Assembly: GCA_050184295.1 (NCBI GenBank)
Contig: JBFXAM010000132.1
Coordinates: forward strand, 1-12,728
DNA: 12,728 bases
Direction: 5' to 3'
Origin: JBFXAM01 sp050184295
GTDB lineage: Bacteria; Planctomycetota; Phycisphaerae; UBA1845; Fen-1342
In this document: piece after piece, positions 1 to 6,940 of the stretch
How the letters are laid out: each line of letters starts with the position of its first letter
How positions within the stretch are numbered: the stretch's first letter is position 1
Made by a program: the position numbers and the translations under genes
Notes under the pieces: generated by a model
Told to the model about the DNA's origin: nothing
Database searches by the model: none
The model's input: the letters and a program-made list of their open reading frames with translations, nothing else

Positions 1-204
1 CACGTTGTTCTTGTCGCCGATGATCGACAGCTTCACGATGAACGAACCGGCTTGCAGCGTCACTTCGTTCCCGTTGCCCACGACGCCGTAATCGCCGTAC
101 GCCTGGTCGTTTCGCACGGCGTTGTTGGTGACCATCGCGTTGGGCGCACATCCGGCGGCCACCGCGACGCAGCACCACAACGGGATCGCCACTCGCTTCG
201 ACAT
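1..204 (-). CDS. N-terminal part of a secreted lipoprotein, runs off the left edge
   Basis: The frame is open from an ATG at 204-202 to the window edge, giving the first 68 residues. The start is supported by a GAGG ribosome-binding site nine bases upstream and by a promoter further upstream (308-281). The protein begins MSKRVAIPLW, has a short hydrophobic stretch, and reaches a lipobox-like VAAGC with the cysteine at residue 19, as expected for a signal-peptidase II lipoprotein. The mature part is rich in Asn, Gly and Val (GNGNEVTLQAGSF, then KLSIIGDKNNV). That resembles the beta-rich, NNTV-type repeats of DUF3060-like proteins, but too little is present to assign a family firmly. Export and lipid anchoring are inferred from the signal; the function is unknown. 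Confidence 0.7.
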   Translation of the reverse strand, partial: MSKRVAIPLWCCVAVAAGCAPNAMVTNNAVRNDQAYGDYGVVGNGNEVTLQAGSFIVKLSIIGDKNNV

Positions 205-280
205 GATGGAATACCTCATCCTTGAGTCCGGGCGACGGGCCGCGCGACTGCGCAAACGCCGATCCGACGCCGCTGGCGGT

Positions 281-308
281 AGTGTAGCGGCCGGGACGGG
301 AGGTTCAA
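281..308 (-). promoter_or_regulatory. Promoter for the left-edge lipoprotein gene
   Basis: On the minus strand a -35 element TTGAAC (308-303) and a -10 element TACACT (286-281) are separated by 16 bases. Each matches the sigma-70 consensus at four of six positions. Transcription would begin near 274, leaving a leader of about 70 bases before the ATG at 204. The rest of the 250-bp gap between 204 and 455 shows no gene, only a GC palindrome CCGCCGCGGCGG at 405-416. Confidence 0.45.
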
Positions 309-454
309 GTTAGGGACGCGGAGGGCGGGCGCCGCATTCGGAGTTCCACGCACCCGCGCACCGGTACGCTCCAGGGCCGGCGAAGGTCGCGCCCATTCTC
401 ATGCGCCGCCGCGGCGGGGCTCGGGTGGTCGAGTCCTCGCGGTTCAGCCCACGC

Positions 455-955
455 TTACGTCGGCGCAGACAGCTTTCGGATCGCCGGCGCAAACGCCCGG
501 TAGTAGCCCTCGAACATCAGGCCGATTCGATCGCGAACGGCGGGGTCGGCGAGCGCGGCCAGATCGGGGAGTTCGAGCGGCGTCGCGAAGTAAAAGTACT
601 TGCCCTGGTCGCGATAGTGCTCGACCGCGGGCTCGCGCCAGGTGAGCCCGGCCTCTTCGAAGCCCATTTCGATGAACTCGCTCATCTCGTCGCCGCTGTC
701 CTCGATCGCCTGTTCGAGGTCTTCGCTCTTCCAGCGGTCGTCGGTGAGGATTCCCGCGCGGAGCTGCGGCAAGAACGGGCGGATGGCGAGCTCGAGCCAG
801 ATGTGGGGCGCGACCGCAACGCGCGATGCGAGCGTCGACTCGTCAGTGCGGTCGTGACGCTCGACCGAAGTGAAACGAGCGTCGTCGCGCCAGCGGGCCT
901 CGAACGCGTCGCGAAAATCTCGAATCCAACCGCGCTGTCGCTCGTCGAGCGGCAT
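455..955 (-). CDS. Conserved-looking hypothetical protein, 166 residues
   Basis: The protein begins MPLDERQRGWIRDF and ends KLSAPT. The frame extends further upstream, but I chose the ATG at 955-953 because a GGGAGAG ribosome-binding site lies six bases before it; the upstream extension is Arg-rich and looks non-coding. The product is acidic and appears soluble, with no signal peptide or membrane segment. Notable stretches are an amphipathic RDFRDAFEARWRDD near the N terminus, an acidic EDLEQAIEDSGDEMSEF around residues 78-94, and an aromatic GKYFYFATPLELPDL around residues 118-132. I do not recognise the family and assign no function. It lies 76 bp downstream of the kinase-like gene on the same strand, so the two may be co-transcribed. 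Confidence 0.7.
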   Translation of the reverse strand: MPLDERQRGWIRDFRDAFEARWRDDARFTSVERHDRTDESTLASRVAVAPHIWLELAIRPFLPQLRAGILTDDRWKSEDLEQAIEDSGDEMSEFIEMGFEEAGLTWREPAVEHYRDQGKYFYFATPLELPDLAALADPAVRDRIGLMFEGYYRAFAPAIRKLSAPT

Positions 956-1031
956 TGGAAACTCTCCCGGCGCATCGCGCGCCTCGTTCTTCCGGCGCGC
1001 CGCGCGCCGCCTACGATCCGCGCCGGCACCG

Positions 1032-1826
1032 CTACTTCGCCGACGAACCCACAACCTCGACGGTCGTGCTTCGGCGGAACCGGGCAAGCGTACGGCGGCG
1101 AAGGTCGGTGATCGGCCGCGCGATCCGCCGGTGCAGCCGAATCCACAGGCTCAGGTTTTCCACGACGGCGCGCTCGTCCGCGGTCAGCAAATCGGGCCGC
1201 AGACGGCGCTTGTGCTTGAGCAGATGATAGCGGTCGGCATGCTGAAAGCGAGCGAGCAGCGCCGCCGACACGCCGCGCAGGGGGCCCGCGCGCAGCGCCG
1301 CGAGCGAGATCTGGAAATCGATCAGGTAAGGCCGTCCATCGTCGCCGACCAGGATGTTCTCACGTTTGTTCAGATCGACATAGGCCATGCCGCGCGCGTG
1401 GATCGCGTCGAGCACCGCGGCAAGCTCGTCGAAGAACGTGTCCGAGACCCGCTCGTCGCGCCCAAGCGGATGCCCGGGAACGAACTCGTGCAGGAACCCG
1501 GTGCGCCCGACGCGACCGATGTAGCGCGGCACGCCGGCGGCGCCCGACAGTCGCTCATAGAACCACACCTCGCGCCGTGCCAGAAACGCGCCGGACCACG
1601 CCATCGGCACCGAGAGAAGCTCGCTGCGCCGGCCGAGCTTGAGGACACACAGCCCCGCCGGACCGCGATAGAGCCCGGTTGCGGCGAAAAAATCGTGCTT
1701 GAATGTCTCGATGTGCTCATAACGCACGCCGCGACACACCACCGTGGGCGGCATGCGGCCCTCGGGCAGCGCGTAGAGCCACGCGCGGTGGGCGGTGGCG
1801 CGGCGATCGGGCGGGCGCTTCGTCAC
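1032..1826 (-). CDS. Protein-kinase-fold protein (lipopolysaccharide/Kdo-kinase or RIO-like)
   Basis: This is a 264-residue soluble protein starting at GTG (1826-1824). Protein-kinase landmarks are visible in order: VLKLGR with the likely ATP-binding lysine K63, an alpha-C-like ARREVWFYERL (E86 or E91), the catalytic loop YVDLNKRENILV with D151 and N157, and the metal-binding IDFQ with D170 in place of DFG. A glycine-rich loop is not obvious, and the C-terminal lobe after residue 175 is short and basic. This arrangement matches small bacterial kinases of the WaaP/Kdo-kinase and RIO type rather than canonical Ser/Thr kinases with receptor domains. The substrate could be a surface sugar or a protein; nothing here decides. 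No ribosome-binding site precedes the GTG, but a TATAAT box lies nine bases upstream, suggesting a leaderless message. The downstream neighbour is the 166-residue protein at 455-955. Confidence 0.75.
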   Translation of the reverse strand: MTKRPPDRRATAHRAWLYALPEGRMPPTVVCRGVRYEHIETFKHDFFAATGLYRGPAGLCVLKLGRRSELLSVPMAWSGAFLARREVWFYERLSGAAGVPRYIGRVGRTGFLHEFVPGHPLGRDERVSDTFFDELAAVLDAIHARGMAYVDLNKRENILVGDDGRPYLIDFQISLAALRAGPLRGVSAALLARFQHADRYHLLKHKRRLRPDLLTADERAVVENLSLWIRLHRRIARPITDLRRRTLARFRRSTTVEVVGSSAK

Positions 1827-1835
1827 AGGTCTGCG

Positions 1836-1841
1836 ATTATA
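1836..1841 (-). promoter_or_regulatory. -10 box of the kinase-like gene, leaderless arrangement
   Basis: A perfect TATAAT on the minus strand ends nine bases before the GTG start at 1826. Transcription starting about seven bases downstream of the box would begin within two or three bases of the start codon. No convincing -35 hexamer lies 16-18 bases upstream. Confidence 0.45.
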
Positions 1842-1969
1842 GCTGCGCCGAGCGCGACGAGAGCCCCATACGTCGGCGCGCCCGCGGCCGCAGGAGACGT
1901 GCCCGTGGTGCGTGACCGCGGCGCGCTCGCGTTTGAAGCGCGAATGCGCGTTCGGCGGCTAGCGGGATC

Positions 1970-2000
1970 TTGCCACGACGGCCGCGGACGCCGGTACACT
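1970..2000 (+). promoter_or_regulatory. Promoter of the RNA methyltransferase gene, leaderless arrangement
   Basis: TTGCCA (1970-1975) and TACACT (1995-2000) form a sigma-70-like pair with a rather long 19-base spacer. The -10 box ends nine bases before the ATG at 2010, the same distance as in the divergent kinase-like gene. No ribosome-binding site lies between them. Confidence 0.4.
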
Positions 2001-2009
2001 CGCCGCGTC

Positions 2010-2765
2010 ATGGAGCACTTGGAGGGTCGACAATCGGTGCTTGCGGCGTTGACGGCGTTCGAGCGCCGGTTTGCGGCGATCCTGATCCGCAACGGTATCC
2101 ACGAAGCGAAAATCGCCGACGTGCTCGAACTCGCCGCCCGGCGCGGCGTTCCGGTGCGCTTCGCCGACGGACGCGAGCTCGACGCGCTCGCGCACGGCGG
2201 ATCGCACGGCGGCGTGCTGGCAGTATGTTCGCCGAAGCCGCGGATGACGCCGGAGCAGCTTCTCGCGCGGATTGGGCGTCTGACGGAACCGGCGTTGCTG
2301 CTGCTGCTCGAAGGCGTCGACGACGCGCGGAATCTCGGCTTTGCGCTGCGCAGCGCCGAGGCGCTGGGGGCGCACGCCGTGCTCATCAAGAAGCACTTGT
2401 GGGACTTCGACGCGGTGGAGGTCGCGCGGCCGGCATCGGGGGCCTACGAGCGCATGCCGCTCGTGCAGGTCGAGAGCGTGGAGCTGCTCGAAGCGCTCCG
2501 CCGGCGCGGGCTGAAGCTGATCGCGTGCGTCGCCGGCGCGCGGCGCCGGATGTACGACGTCGATCTCGCGGTGGGCGTGATCCTCGCGATCGGCGGCGAG
2601 AAGCGCGGCCTGAGCGGCGCGGTGCGCGGCATCTGCGACGTGCGCATGACGATTCCCACGCGCGGCGAGCCGTCCTCGCTGGCGCTCTCCCACGCCGCCG
2701 CAATCGTACTGGCCGAGGCGCGTCGGCAGCGGCTCGCGAAGGATGCGCCACCGCCGGGGCTGTGA
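2010..2765 (+). CDS. SpoU/TrmH-family RNA 2'-O-ribose methyltransferase (RlmB-like)
   Basis: This 251-residue protein would transfer a methyl group from S-adenosylmethionine to a ribose 2'-OH in rRNA or tRNA. The N terminus (EGRQSVLAAL and, later, GSHGGVLAV) matches the SpoU substrate-binding domain. The SPOUT catalytic domain follows: motif 1 with N108 and R114 (DARNLGFALRSAEALGA), motif 2 ILAIGGEKRGLS (191-202), and motif 3 IPTRGEPSSLALSHAAA (from 215). PASGAYERMPLVQV is also typical. Length and layout are close to RlmB, which modifies 23S rRNA, but the substrate is inferred. In motif 3 the usual SLNVS reads SLALS, so a normally conserved Asn is Ala (A225). I chose the ATG at 2010 because similarity begins there and a -10 box sits just upstream; the much longer open frame before it is antisense to the kinase-like gene. 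Confidence 0.88.
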   Translation: MEHLEGRQSVLAALTAFERRFAAILIRNGIHEAKIADVLELAARRGVPVRFADGRELDALAHGGSHGGVLAVCSPKPRMTPEQLLARIGRLTEPALLLLLEGVDDARNLGFALRSAEALGAHAVLIKKHLWDFDAVEVARPASGAYERMPLVQVESVELLEALRRRGLKLIACVAGARRRMYDVDLAVGVILAIGGEKRGLSGAVRGICDVRMTIPTRGEPSSLALSHAAAIVLAEARRQRLAKDAPPPGL

Positions 2766-2782
2766 GCGACGCATCAGAACCC

Positions 2783-2818
2783 GGCGCGCCAGGCGGCGCG
2801 CCAGGCAGCGCGCCCGGG
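2783..2818 (+). repeat. Short tandem repeat, three 12-bp units
   Basis: GGCGCGCCAGGC occurs twice in direct succession (2783-2794, 2795-2806), followed by an imperfect third unit AGCGCGCCCGGG (2807-2818). Each full unit contains the self-complementary GGCGCGCC. The array starts 17 bases after the methyltransferase stop codon, so it may form hairpins in the 3' end of that transcript; no T run follows. Confidence 0.7.
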
Positions 2819-2908
2819 GCGATGCACCCGCACGCAGTTCAACTCCCGTGCTCGGCGCGCGGCGTGCGGATTGGCGGATTCGGCTCGGCGCAGCGGTGGC
2901 GCGCGATC

Positions 2909-2914
2909 TATAAT
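2909..2914 (+). promoter_or_regulatory. Possible -10 box upstream of the phosphoesterase gene
   Basis: A perfect TATAAT sits in otherwise GC-rich sequence 73 bases before the ATG at 2988. No good -35 hexamer is found at normal spacing. A start near 2921 would give a leader of about 67 bases containing the hairpin at 2956-2974. Confidence 0.35.
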
Positions 2915-2955
2915 CGCGGTCCGACCGCGTTGACCGGATCGATCGATCGTGAATC

Positions 2956-2974
2956 TGCGGCGTATTGCGCCGCA
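2956..2974 (+). promoter_or_regulatory. Leader hairpin abutting the phosphoesterase ribosome-binding site
   Basis: TGCGGCG and CGCCGCA form a perfect 7-bp stem with a 5-base loop (TATTG). The ribosome-binding site TGGGAG begins at the next base (2975) and the ATG follows at 2988. The position suggests an effect on translation initiation or mRNA stability; this is inference. Confidence 0.45.
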
Positions 2975-2987
2975 TGGGAGCAACCCG

Positions 2988-4019
2988 ATGAAGCCCCGTC
3001 CTTCCCGTCGAGAACTGATGAAATCGGCCGGCCTGCTGGCCGCGGGCGCGGTGCTCGGATCGACCGGTGCGGCACGCGCCGGACAGTCCGACGGCGCGCA
3101 AGCGCGGGCCTTCGAAGGCATTCCCTCGGAAATCGACAACCGCAACGAGAAACGCAAGCGCGTGCTGCGCTTCGCGCACCTGACCGACTCGCACATCCAG
3201 CCGGAGCGCATGGCCGACCAGGGCTACGCGGCGTGTCTGCGACATGTACAGTCGCAAAAGGACAAGCCCGAACTGATCGTCACCGGCGGCGACCTCATCA
3301 TGGACGGCTTCGCGGCGGACGAGGCCCGCACCAAGCTCCAATGGGAGCTGTATCTCAAGGTGCTCAAGAGCGAATGCTCGCTGCCCGTCCGCCACACGCT
3401 CGGCAACCACGACGTGTGGGGCTGGAACAAGGAAAAGAGCAGGACTACCGGTGACGAGCCGATGTGGGGCAAGCGGTGGGCTCTCGACCTGCTCGGACTG
3501 CCGCGGCCTTATCACAGCTTCGACCTGGCGGGCTGGCGCTTCATCACGCTCGACAGCATCACCTCGCGCGGCGACGGCTATATCGGCCGGCTCGACGATG
3601 AACAGTTCGAGTGGCTGACGGAACAGCTCGCGCAGGCGCCGACAGGCGCGCCGGTCGTCGTCGTTTCGCACATCCCGATCCTCGCCGGGTGCGTGCTCGC
3701 GTATGACAAGGACGCCGACAAGAACGCCAAGACGACGATCAACGGCGGGCTGATGCACACCGACGCCGGCCGGATCACGAAGCTCTTTCAGAAGCACCGC
3801 AACGTGCGGTTGTGCCTGAGTGGGCACATCCACGAGCTGGACCGCGTGGAGTACAACGGCGTCGCGTACATCTGCGACGGCGCGGTGAGCGGCGCGTGGT
3901 GGAAGGGCAAGAACCGCGAGTGCCGCGAGGGCTACGGCGTCATCGACTTGTTCGACGACGGATCGTTTGAGCATCAGTATGTGGCGTATGGGTGGGAGGC
4001 GGCGAAGGACAACGCGTAA
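2988..4019 (+). CDS. Tat-exported calcineurin-like metallophosphoesterase
   Basis: This 343-residue protein is a dinuclear-metal phosphoesterase. All five family motifs are present: D67-S-H69, GGD with D102, GNHD (N140-H141-D142), S-H228, and GH280-I-H282. The N terminus carries a twin-arginine signal (SRRELMK at 6-12, a hydrophobic stretch to about 27, and a likely cleavage after ARA at 31), so it should be exported folded with its metals. I chose the ATG at 2988 because GGGAG lies seven bases upstream and the Tat motif then sits at residue 6; an in-frame GTG at 2949 is the alternative. The substrate could be a phosphomonoester, phosphodiester or nucleotide; sequence alone does not tell. It converges with the STAS gene, whose stop codon lies 38 bp beyond. 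Confidence 0.88.
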   Translation: MKPRPSRRELMKSAGLLAAGAVLGSTGAARAGQSDGAQARAFEGIPSEIDNRNEKRKRVLRFAHLTDSHIQPERMADQGYAACLRHVQSQKDKPELIVTGGDLIMDGFAADEARTKLQWELYLKVLKSECSLPVRHTLGNHDVWGWNKEKSRTTGDEPMWGKRWALDLLGLPRPYHSFDLAGWRFITLDSITSRGDGYIGRLDDEQFEWLTEQLAQAPTGAPVVVVSHIPILAGCVLAYDKDADKNAKTTINGGLMHTDAGRITKLFQKHRNVRLCLSGHIHELDRVEYNGVAYICDGAVSGAWWKGKNRECREGYGVIDLFDDGSFEHQYVAYGWEAAKDNA

Positions 4020-4057
4020 GCGTAGCGGTTGGGGCAACGGCGGCGAGCCGCGGCGCG

Positions 4058-4393
4058 TCAGCTCATCTGGAGCATCGCGAGACCGCTGGGTGTGTCGTTG
4101 ACGATCTCGAAGATCTTGTCGAGGCCCGTGACCAGAAACACGCCCCAGACGTGGCGATTCACGTTGGAGAGCACCAGGCGGCGCTGGTTGGACATCGTCA
4201 CAACCTTGCGGAGCTTGAGCAGCTTGGCGATGTTCGACGAGTTCAGGTAATTCACCGCGGCGAAATTCAGCAGCACGTCGAGCTTGGGGTTCGCGGCACA
4301 CTGCTCCAGCGCCGCGTTCAGATCGTCGGTGTACTGCGGATCGTCAGCGAGCTCGCCGAGCAGCACCGTTTCCGACCAGTGTTCCATCGACAT
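4058..4393 (-). CDS. STAS-domain protein (anti-sigma-factor-antagonist type)
   Basis: This 111-residue single-domain protein resembles SpoIIAA/RsbV-type regulators. The central strand and helix read LLNFAAVNYLNSSNIAKLLKL; S52 or S53 aligns with the serine that partner kinases phosphorylate, and the usual DSS is NSS. The remaining secondary-structure pattern (RRLVLSNVN, then GLDKIFEI) also fits a STAS fold. Such proteins switch partners with an anti-sigma kinase, but no kinase of that type, sigma factor or phosphatase lies in the window. The start at 4393 follows from a promoter whose -10 box is at 4457-4452, which rules out the longer frame starting at 4507. An ATG at 4387 is an alternative start. 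The upstream G-rich element (GGGG, about seven bases away) is a modest ribosome-binding site. Confidence 0.85.
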   Translation of the reverse strand: MSMEHWSETVLLGELADDPQYTDDLNAALEQCAANPKLDVLLNFAAVNYLNSSNIAKLLKLRKVVTMSNQRRLVLSNVNRHVWGVFLVTGLDKIFEIVNDTPSGLAMLQMS

Positions 4394-4451
4394 CGCAGAA
4401 CCCCAAGCCGCCGGCCGCGCGTCGAAGGCGCGTCGCCCATCGGCGGCGCAA

Positions 4452-4480
4452 ACGATACGAGCGGTGGCGCAGAGCGTCAA
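4452..4480 (-). promoter_or_regulatory. Sigma-70-like promoter of the STAS gene
   Basis: On the minus strand TTGACG (4480-4475, five of six consensus bases) and TATCGT (4457-4452, four of six) are separated by exactly 17 bases. The predicted transcription start near 4445 leaves a leader of about 50 bases. The rest of the region up to 4651 has no gene, only a G/C-rich stretch around 4553-4585. Confidence 0.6.
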
Positions 4481-4651
4481 CCCGAGCGGCGGTCGATCGG
4501 CGTGCACCTGCCGAGCACGCCTGCGATTCCGAAGCCCGGGCGCCCAGCGCGCGGGGGGGGCGGCCGGCCGCCGGGCGCGGCGGGTTCCGATCGGCCGCGC
4601 CTTCGCAATGCAGAGCGCGAGAATTCCACGCCGTCCGCAGCGCGATCGGAA

Positions 4652-6940
4652 CTACGGACACGCACCCGCGAGACAGCGCGCGAAACCGTCGACATCAAAG
4701 TGATTGACGTAGCCGTCCGTGTTCACGTCCCCGGCGAGCGGGTTGCAGTCCGGGTACGCGCCGGAATACTGCGCCGGGTCGGCGATCGCCAGCACGAACG
4801 CGTCGATGTCAAAGCTGTTCACGACACCATCGCAATTCAAATCGGCGGGCACAAGCGTCGTGCCATCGGCCTCGTAGGCGCCGATGTCGACGATGGGTGG
4901 CGGGCCGTGGCCGGTATCGGCGGTGGCGACGACGTCCTGTAGCCGCGGGCGCCCGCCGCGGTCGCGTGGCGTGCCGGACGGGACGAGGCGCGTGTCGCCG
5001 GCGTCGATTCCGGGCGAACTCGTGTTCAACCGCTGGTCGCCAAAATCGTCGTCGAAGGTTCCCCAGACGCCGTCGTCGCCGGGCGTCGCGGGTCGCTTGA
5101 ACCGGGGATCGGCGTCGCGGTTGCCCTGGCCGGTGAAGCCGCCCTCAACCAGGCAGAAGCGCACGTTGAGCGTCTCGGGCGCGTCGATGGGCACGGGACC
5201 GTTGCCCCACACGGCGCAGTTCGCCAGCGACGCACTCGCGAAGCTTCCGCCGAAGATCGCGCCGCCCGCATCGGCGGTGTTGCTCGCCCACGAGCTGTTG
5301 GCGAACGAAGGCGAAGCGAACGCGAGCACAAAGGCGCCGGCGCCCCGGTGCGCGCGGTTCGCGACAAAGGTCGAATTCACCACGAGCGGCGACGCGAAAA
5401 AACCGACCAGCAGCCCGCCGCCCCAGCCGGGCGTGTCCGGGTCGTCGCTCGAGTTGCCGTGGAAAGCGCAGTCGCGAATCGCGACGGGAGCATCGCCCTC
5501 GACATACAGCGCGCCCCCGCCGAGCCGAGCGGCGTTGGCGGTGAACGTGCAGTCGACGAGCGTGGCGTGCGACTCCGTGAGGGCGGCGGCGCCGCCGACC
5601 GGGAAGAAGAGTCCGGTCGCCAGATTGAGACTGAATGATGAAGCCCGGATCGCGACGTCGCATTCGGCGGCGTAGATGCCGGCGCCGGCGTCGGCGTCGT
5701 TGCGCTCGAAGCGTGTGTTGAAGAGCTCGAGCCGCGCGCCTTCACTCGCGAAGATGCCGGCGCCGAGCGCGGCGCGGTTGTTGACGAACCACCCGTTCTC
5801 GAGCGTGCAGACACCGCCGACGAGCCGCAGACCGCCTCCGCCGTTCCCCGCATATCCCGTGCTGCCGCCGTCGGGTTCGAGAGCCGCGTGATCGCCGCTG
5901 AAGCGCGCGGTTTGCATGGTGAGTGTTGCGTGATCGGCGAAGATGCCGCCGCCGCCGAGCGCACCGGTGCTCTCGTGGAAATTGCACGCCGTGACAAAGA
6001 CGACGCCGCCCGGCGCGACGTGCAGCCCGCCGCCGAGCAGCGCGTCGTTGGCGACGAAGTCGATGCCCGTGAGCAGCGTGGGCCCCGGGCTGGCGACCGC
6101 GATCGCGCCACCCTCGCCCGCGGAGACGTTTTCGAGAAATTCGACGGAGGCGAGGATGGGCGCTGCGCTCCCGCCGACGTGCAGCCCCGCGCCCGCCGCA
6201 TTCGCGTAGTTGCGGGCAAAGCGACACGCCAGGATGCGCGTCTCGATCCCCAGGTCGGCGATGGCGCCGGCGCGCTGCGACCAGTTGTCGGCAATCTCGC
6301 AGTTGAGAATTCGCGCCGATGAATTCCAGACGAAGACCGCGGCGCCGCAATCGCGCGTCTGCGGTGTGTCGCCGAGAGCCGGCCCGTCCGCACGCCCCGC
6401 GCGAATGGTGAAGCCGTCGATCAGCGCGGTGTCGCCGGCATCGTGCACCCGGACGACCTGGTAGCTGTTCTCTTCGGTGTTTCCGAACGCATCGCCGTCG
6501 TCGCCGGCCAGGTCGCCGCTCAGGATCGTGACGTTCGCGAGGGAGTCGCGCTCGTCAAAGCGGGATTCGCCGCCGGCGAAGCCGCCGTAGACCTCGACTT
6601 CGGGACGCAGTTCAAACGCGGCCTCGCGGTCGCCGACGGCGCTGGGACGGTAGGTTCCCGCCACAACCCAGAGCTGATCGCCGGGCTGCGCCGCGCGGAG
6701 CGCCGCGCCCAGGTCCGTGAAAGCGTCCACCCACGAGGAGCCGTCGTTGGCGCCCGTCGCGGCAGCGTTGACGTACACGGTCGCGCTCTGCGCGCCGGCA
6801 GCAGCGATTCCCACGGCCAGCGCAGCCGCCACGCACCGAGCGGCGACAAGCCGAAGCGCCGTGCGTCGGCCGCGGCGCGCGGGGCGAACGGGTTCGCACG
6901 CGGGTGATCCGGAGTCAAGCCGAAACAAGTGCACGCGCAT
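4652..6940 (-). CDS. Secreted right-handed beta-helix protein with dockerin-like C-terminal repeats
   Basis: This 762-residue protein has an Arg-rich N terminus and a hydrophobic stretch ending near GAAAGAQS (about 51), which looks like a long signal peptide. Residues about 54-170 (VYVNAAATGANDGSSW, DQLWVVAGTYRP, VEVYGGFAGGES) are the typical first turns of polymorphic, choice-of-anchor-type beta-helix proteins. Many short coils follow (CxFxxNxAxxGGAxxV patterns) to about 590, then a DDGVWGTFDDDFGDQRL and VDIGAYE segment. Residues 698-762 form two EF-hand/dockerin-like loops (NCDGVVNSFDIDAF, NTDGYVNHFDVDGF) ending CLAGACP. Family knowledge suggests a surface or extracellular binding protein or polysaccharide lyase; no catalytic residues can be assigned. 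AAGG lies ten bases before the ATG, so the start is only moderately supported. It is a paralogue of the protein at 10114-12216. Confidence 0.85.
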   Translation of the reverse strand: MRVHLFRLDSGSPACEPVRPARRGRRTALRLVAARCVAAALAVGIAAAGAQSATVYVNAAATGANDGSSWVDAFTDLGAALRAAQPGDQLWVVAGTYRPSAVGDREAAFELRPEVEVYGGFAGGESRFDERDSLANVTILSGDLAGDDGDAFGNTEENSYQVVRVHDAGDTALIDGFTIRAGRADGPALGDTPQTRDCGAAVFVWNSSARILNCEIADNWSQRAGAIADLGIETRILACRFARNYANAAGAGLHVGGSAAPILASVEFLENVSAGEGGAIAVASPGPTLLTGIDFVANDALLGGGLHVAPGGVVFVTACNFHESTGALGGGGIFADHATLTMQTARFSGDHAALEPDGGSTGYAGNGGGGLRLVGGVCTLENGWFVNNRAALGAGIFASEGARLELFNTRFERNDADAGAGIYAAECDVAIRASSFSLNLATGLFFPVGGAAALTESHATLVDCTFTANAARLGGGALYVEGDAPVAIRDCAFHGNSSDDPDTPGWGGGLLVGFFASPLVVNSTFVANRAHRGAGAFVLAFASPSFANSSWASNTADAGGAIFGGSFASASLANCAVWGNGPVPIDAPETLNVRFCLVEGGFTGQGNRDADPRFKRPATPGDDGVWGTFDDDFGDQRLNTSSPGIDAGDTRLVPSGTPRDRGGRPRLQDVVATADTGHGPPPIVDIGAYEADGTTLVPADLNCDGVVNSFDIDAFVLAIADPAQYSGAYPDCNPLAGDVNTDGYVNHFDVDGFARCLAGACP

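Noticed and set aside
994..1008. GGCGCG/CGCGCC hairpin between the kinase-like and 166-residue genes
   Set aside because: It is a short low-complexity GC palindrome of the kind expected by chance at this base composition, with no T run.
956..1087. Upstream extension of the 166-residue protein
   Set aside because: It overlaps the end of the kinase-like gene, is Arg-rich, and a strong ribosome-binding site marks the downstream ATG at 955.
870..2009. Upstream extension of the methyltransferase frame
   Set aside because: The extension is antisense to the kinase-like gene and shows no family similarity; methyltransferase similarity begins at the ATG at 2010.
2783..2818. The tandem repeat as a CRISPR array
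   Set aside because: The units are 12 bp with no spacers, and no cas gene is nearby.
1959..4301. A 780-codon minus-strand open frame
   Set aside because: It lies antisense across the methyltransferase and phosphoesterase genes, both of which have complete family motifs. Its translation is Arg/Ala/Val-rich with no recognisable domain, as expected from the mirror frame of GC-rich coding DNA.
3992..4942. A 316-codon plus-strand open frame
   Set aside because: It runs antisense to the STAS gene and the end of the first beta-helix gene and has no recognisable domain.
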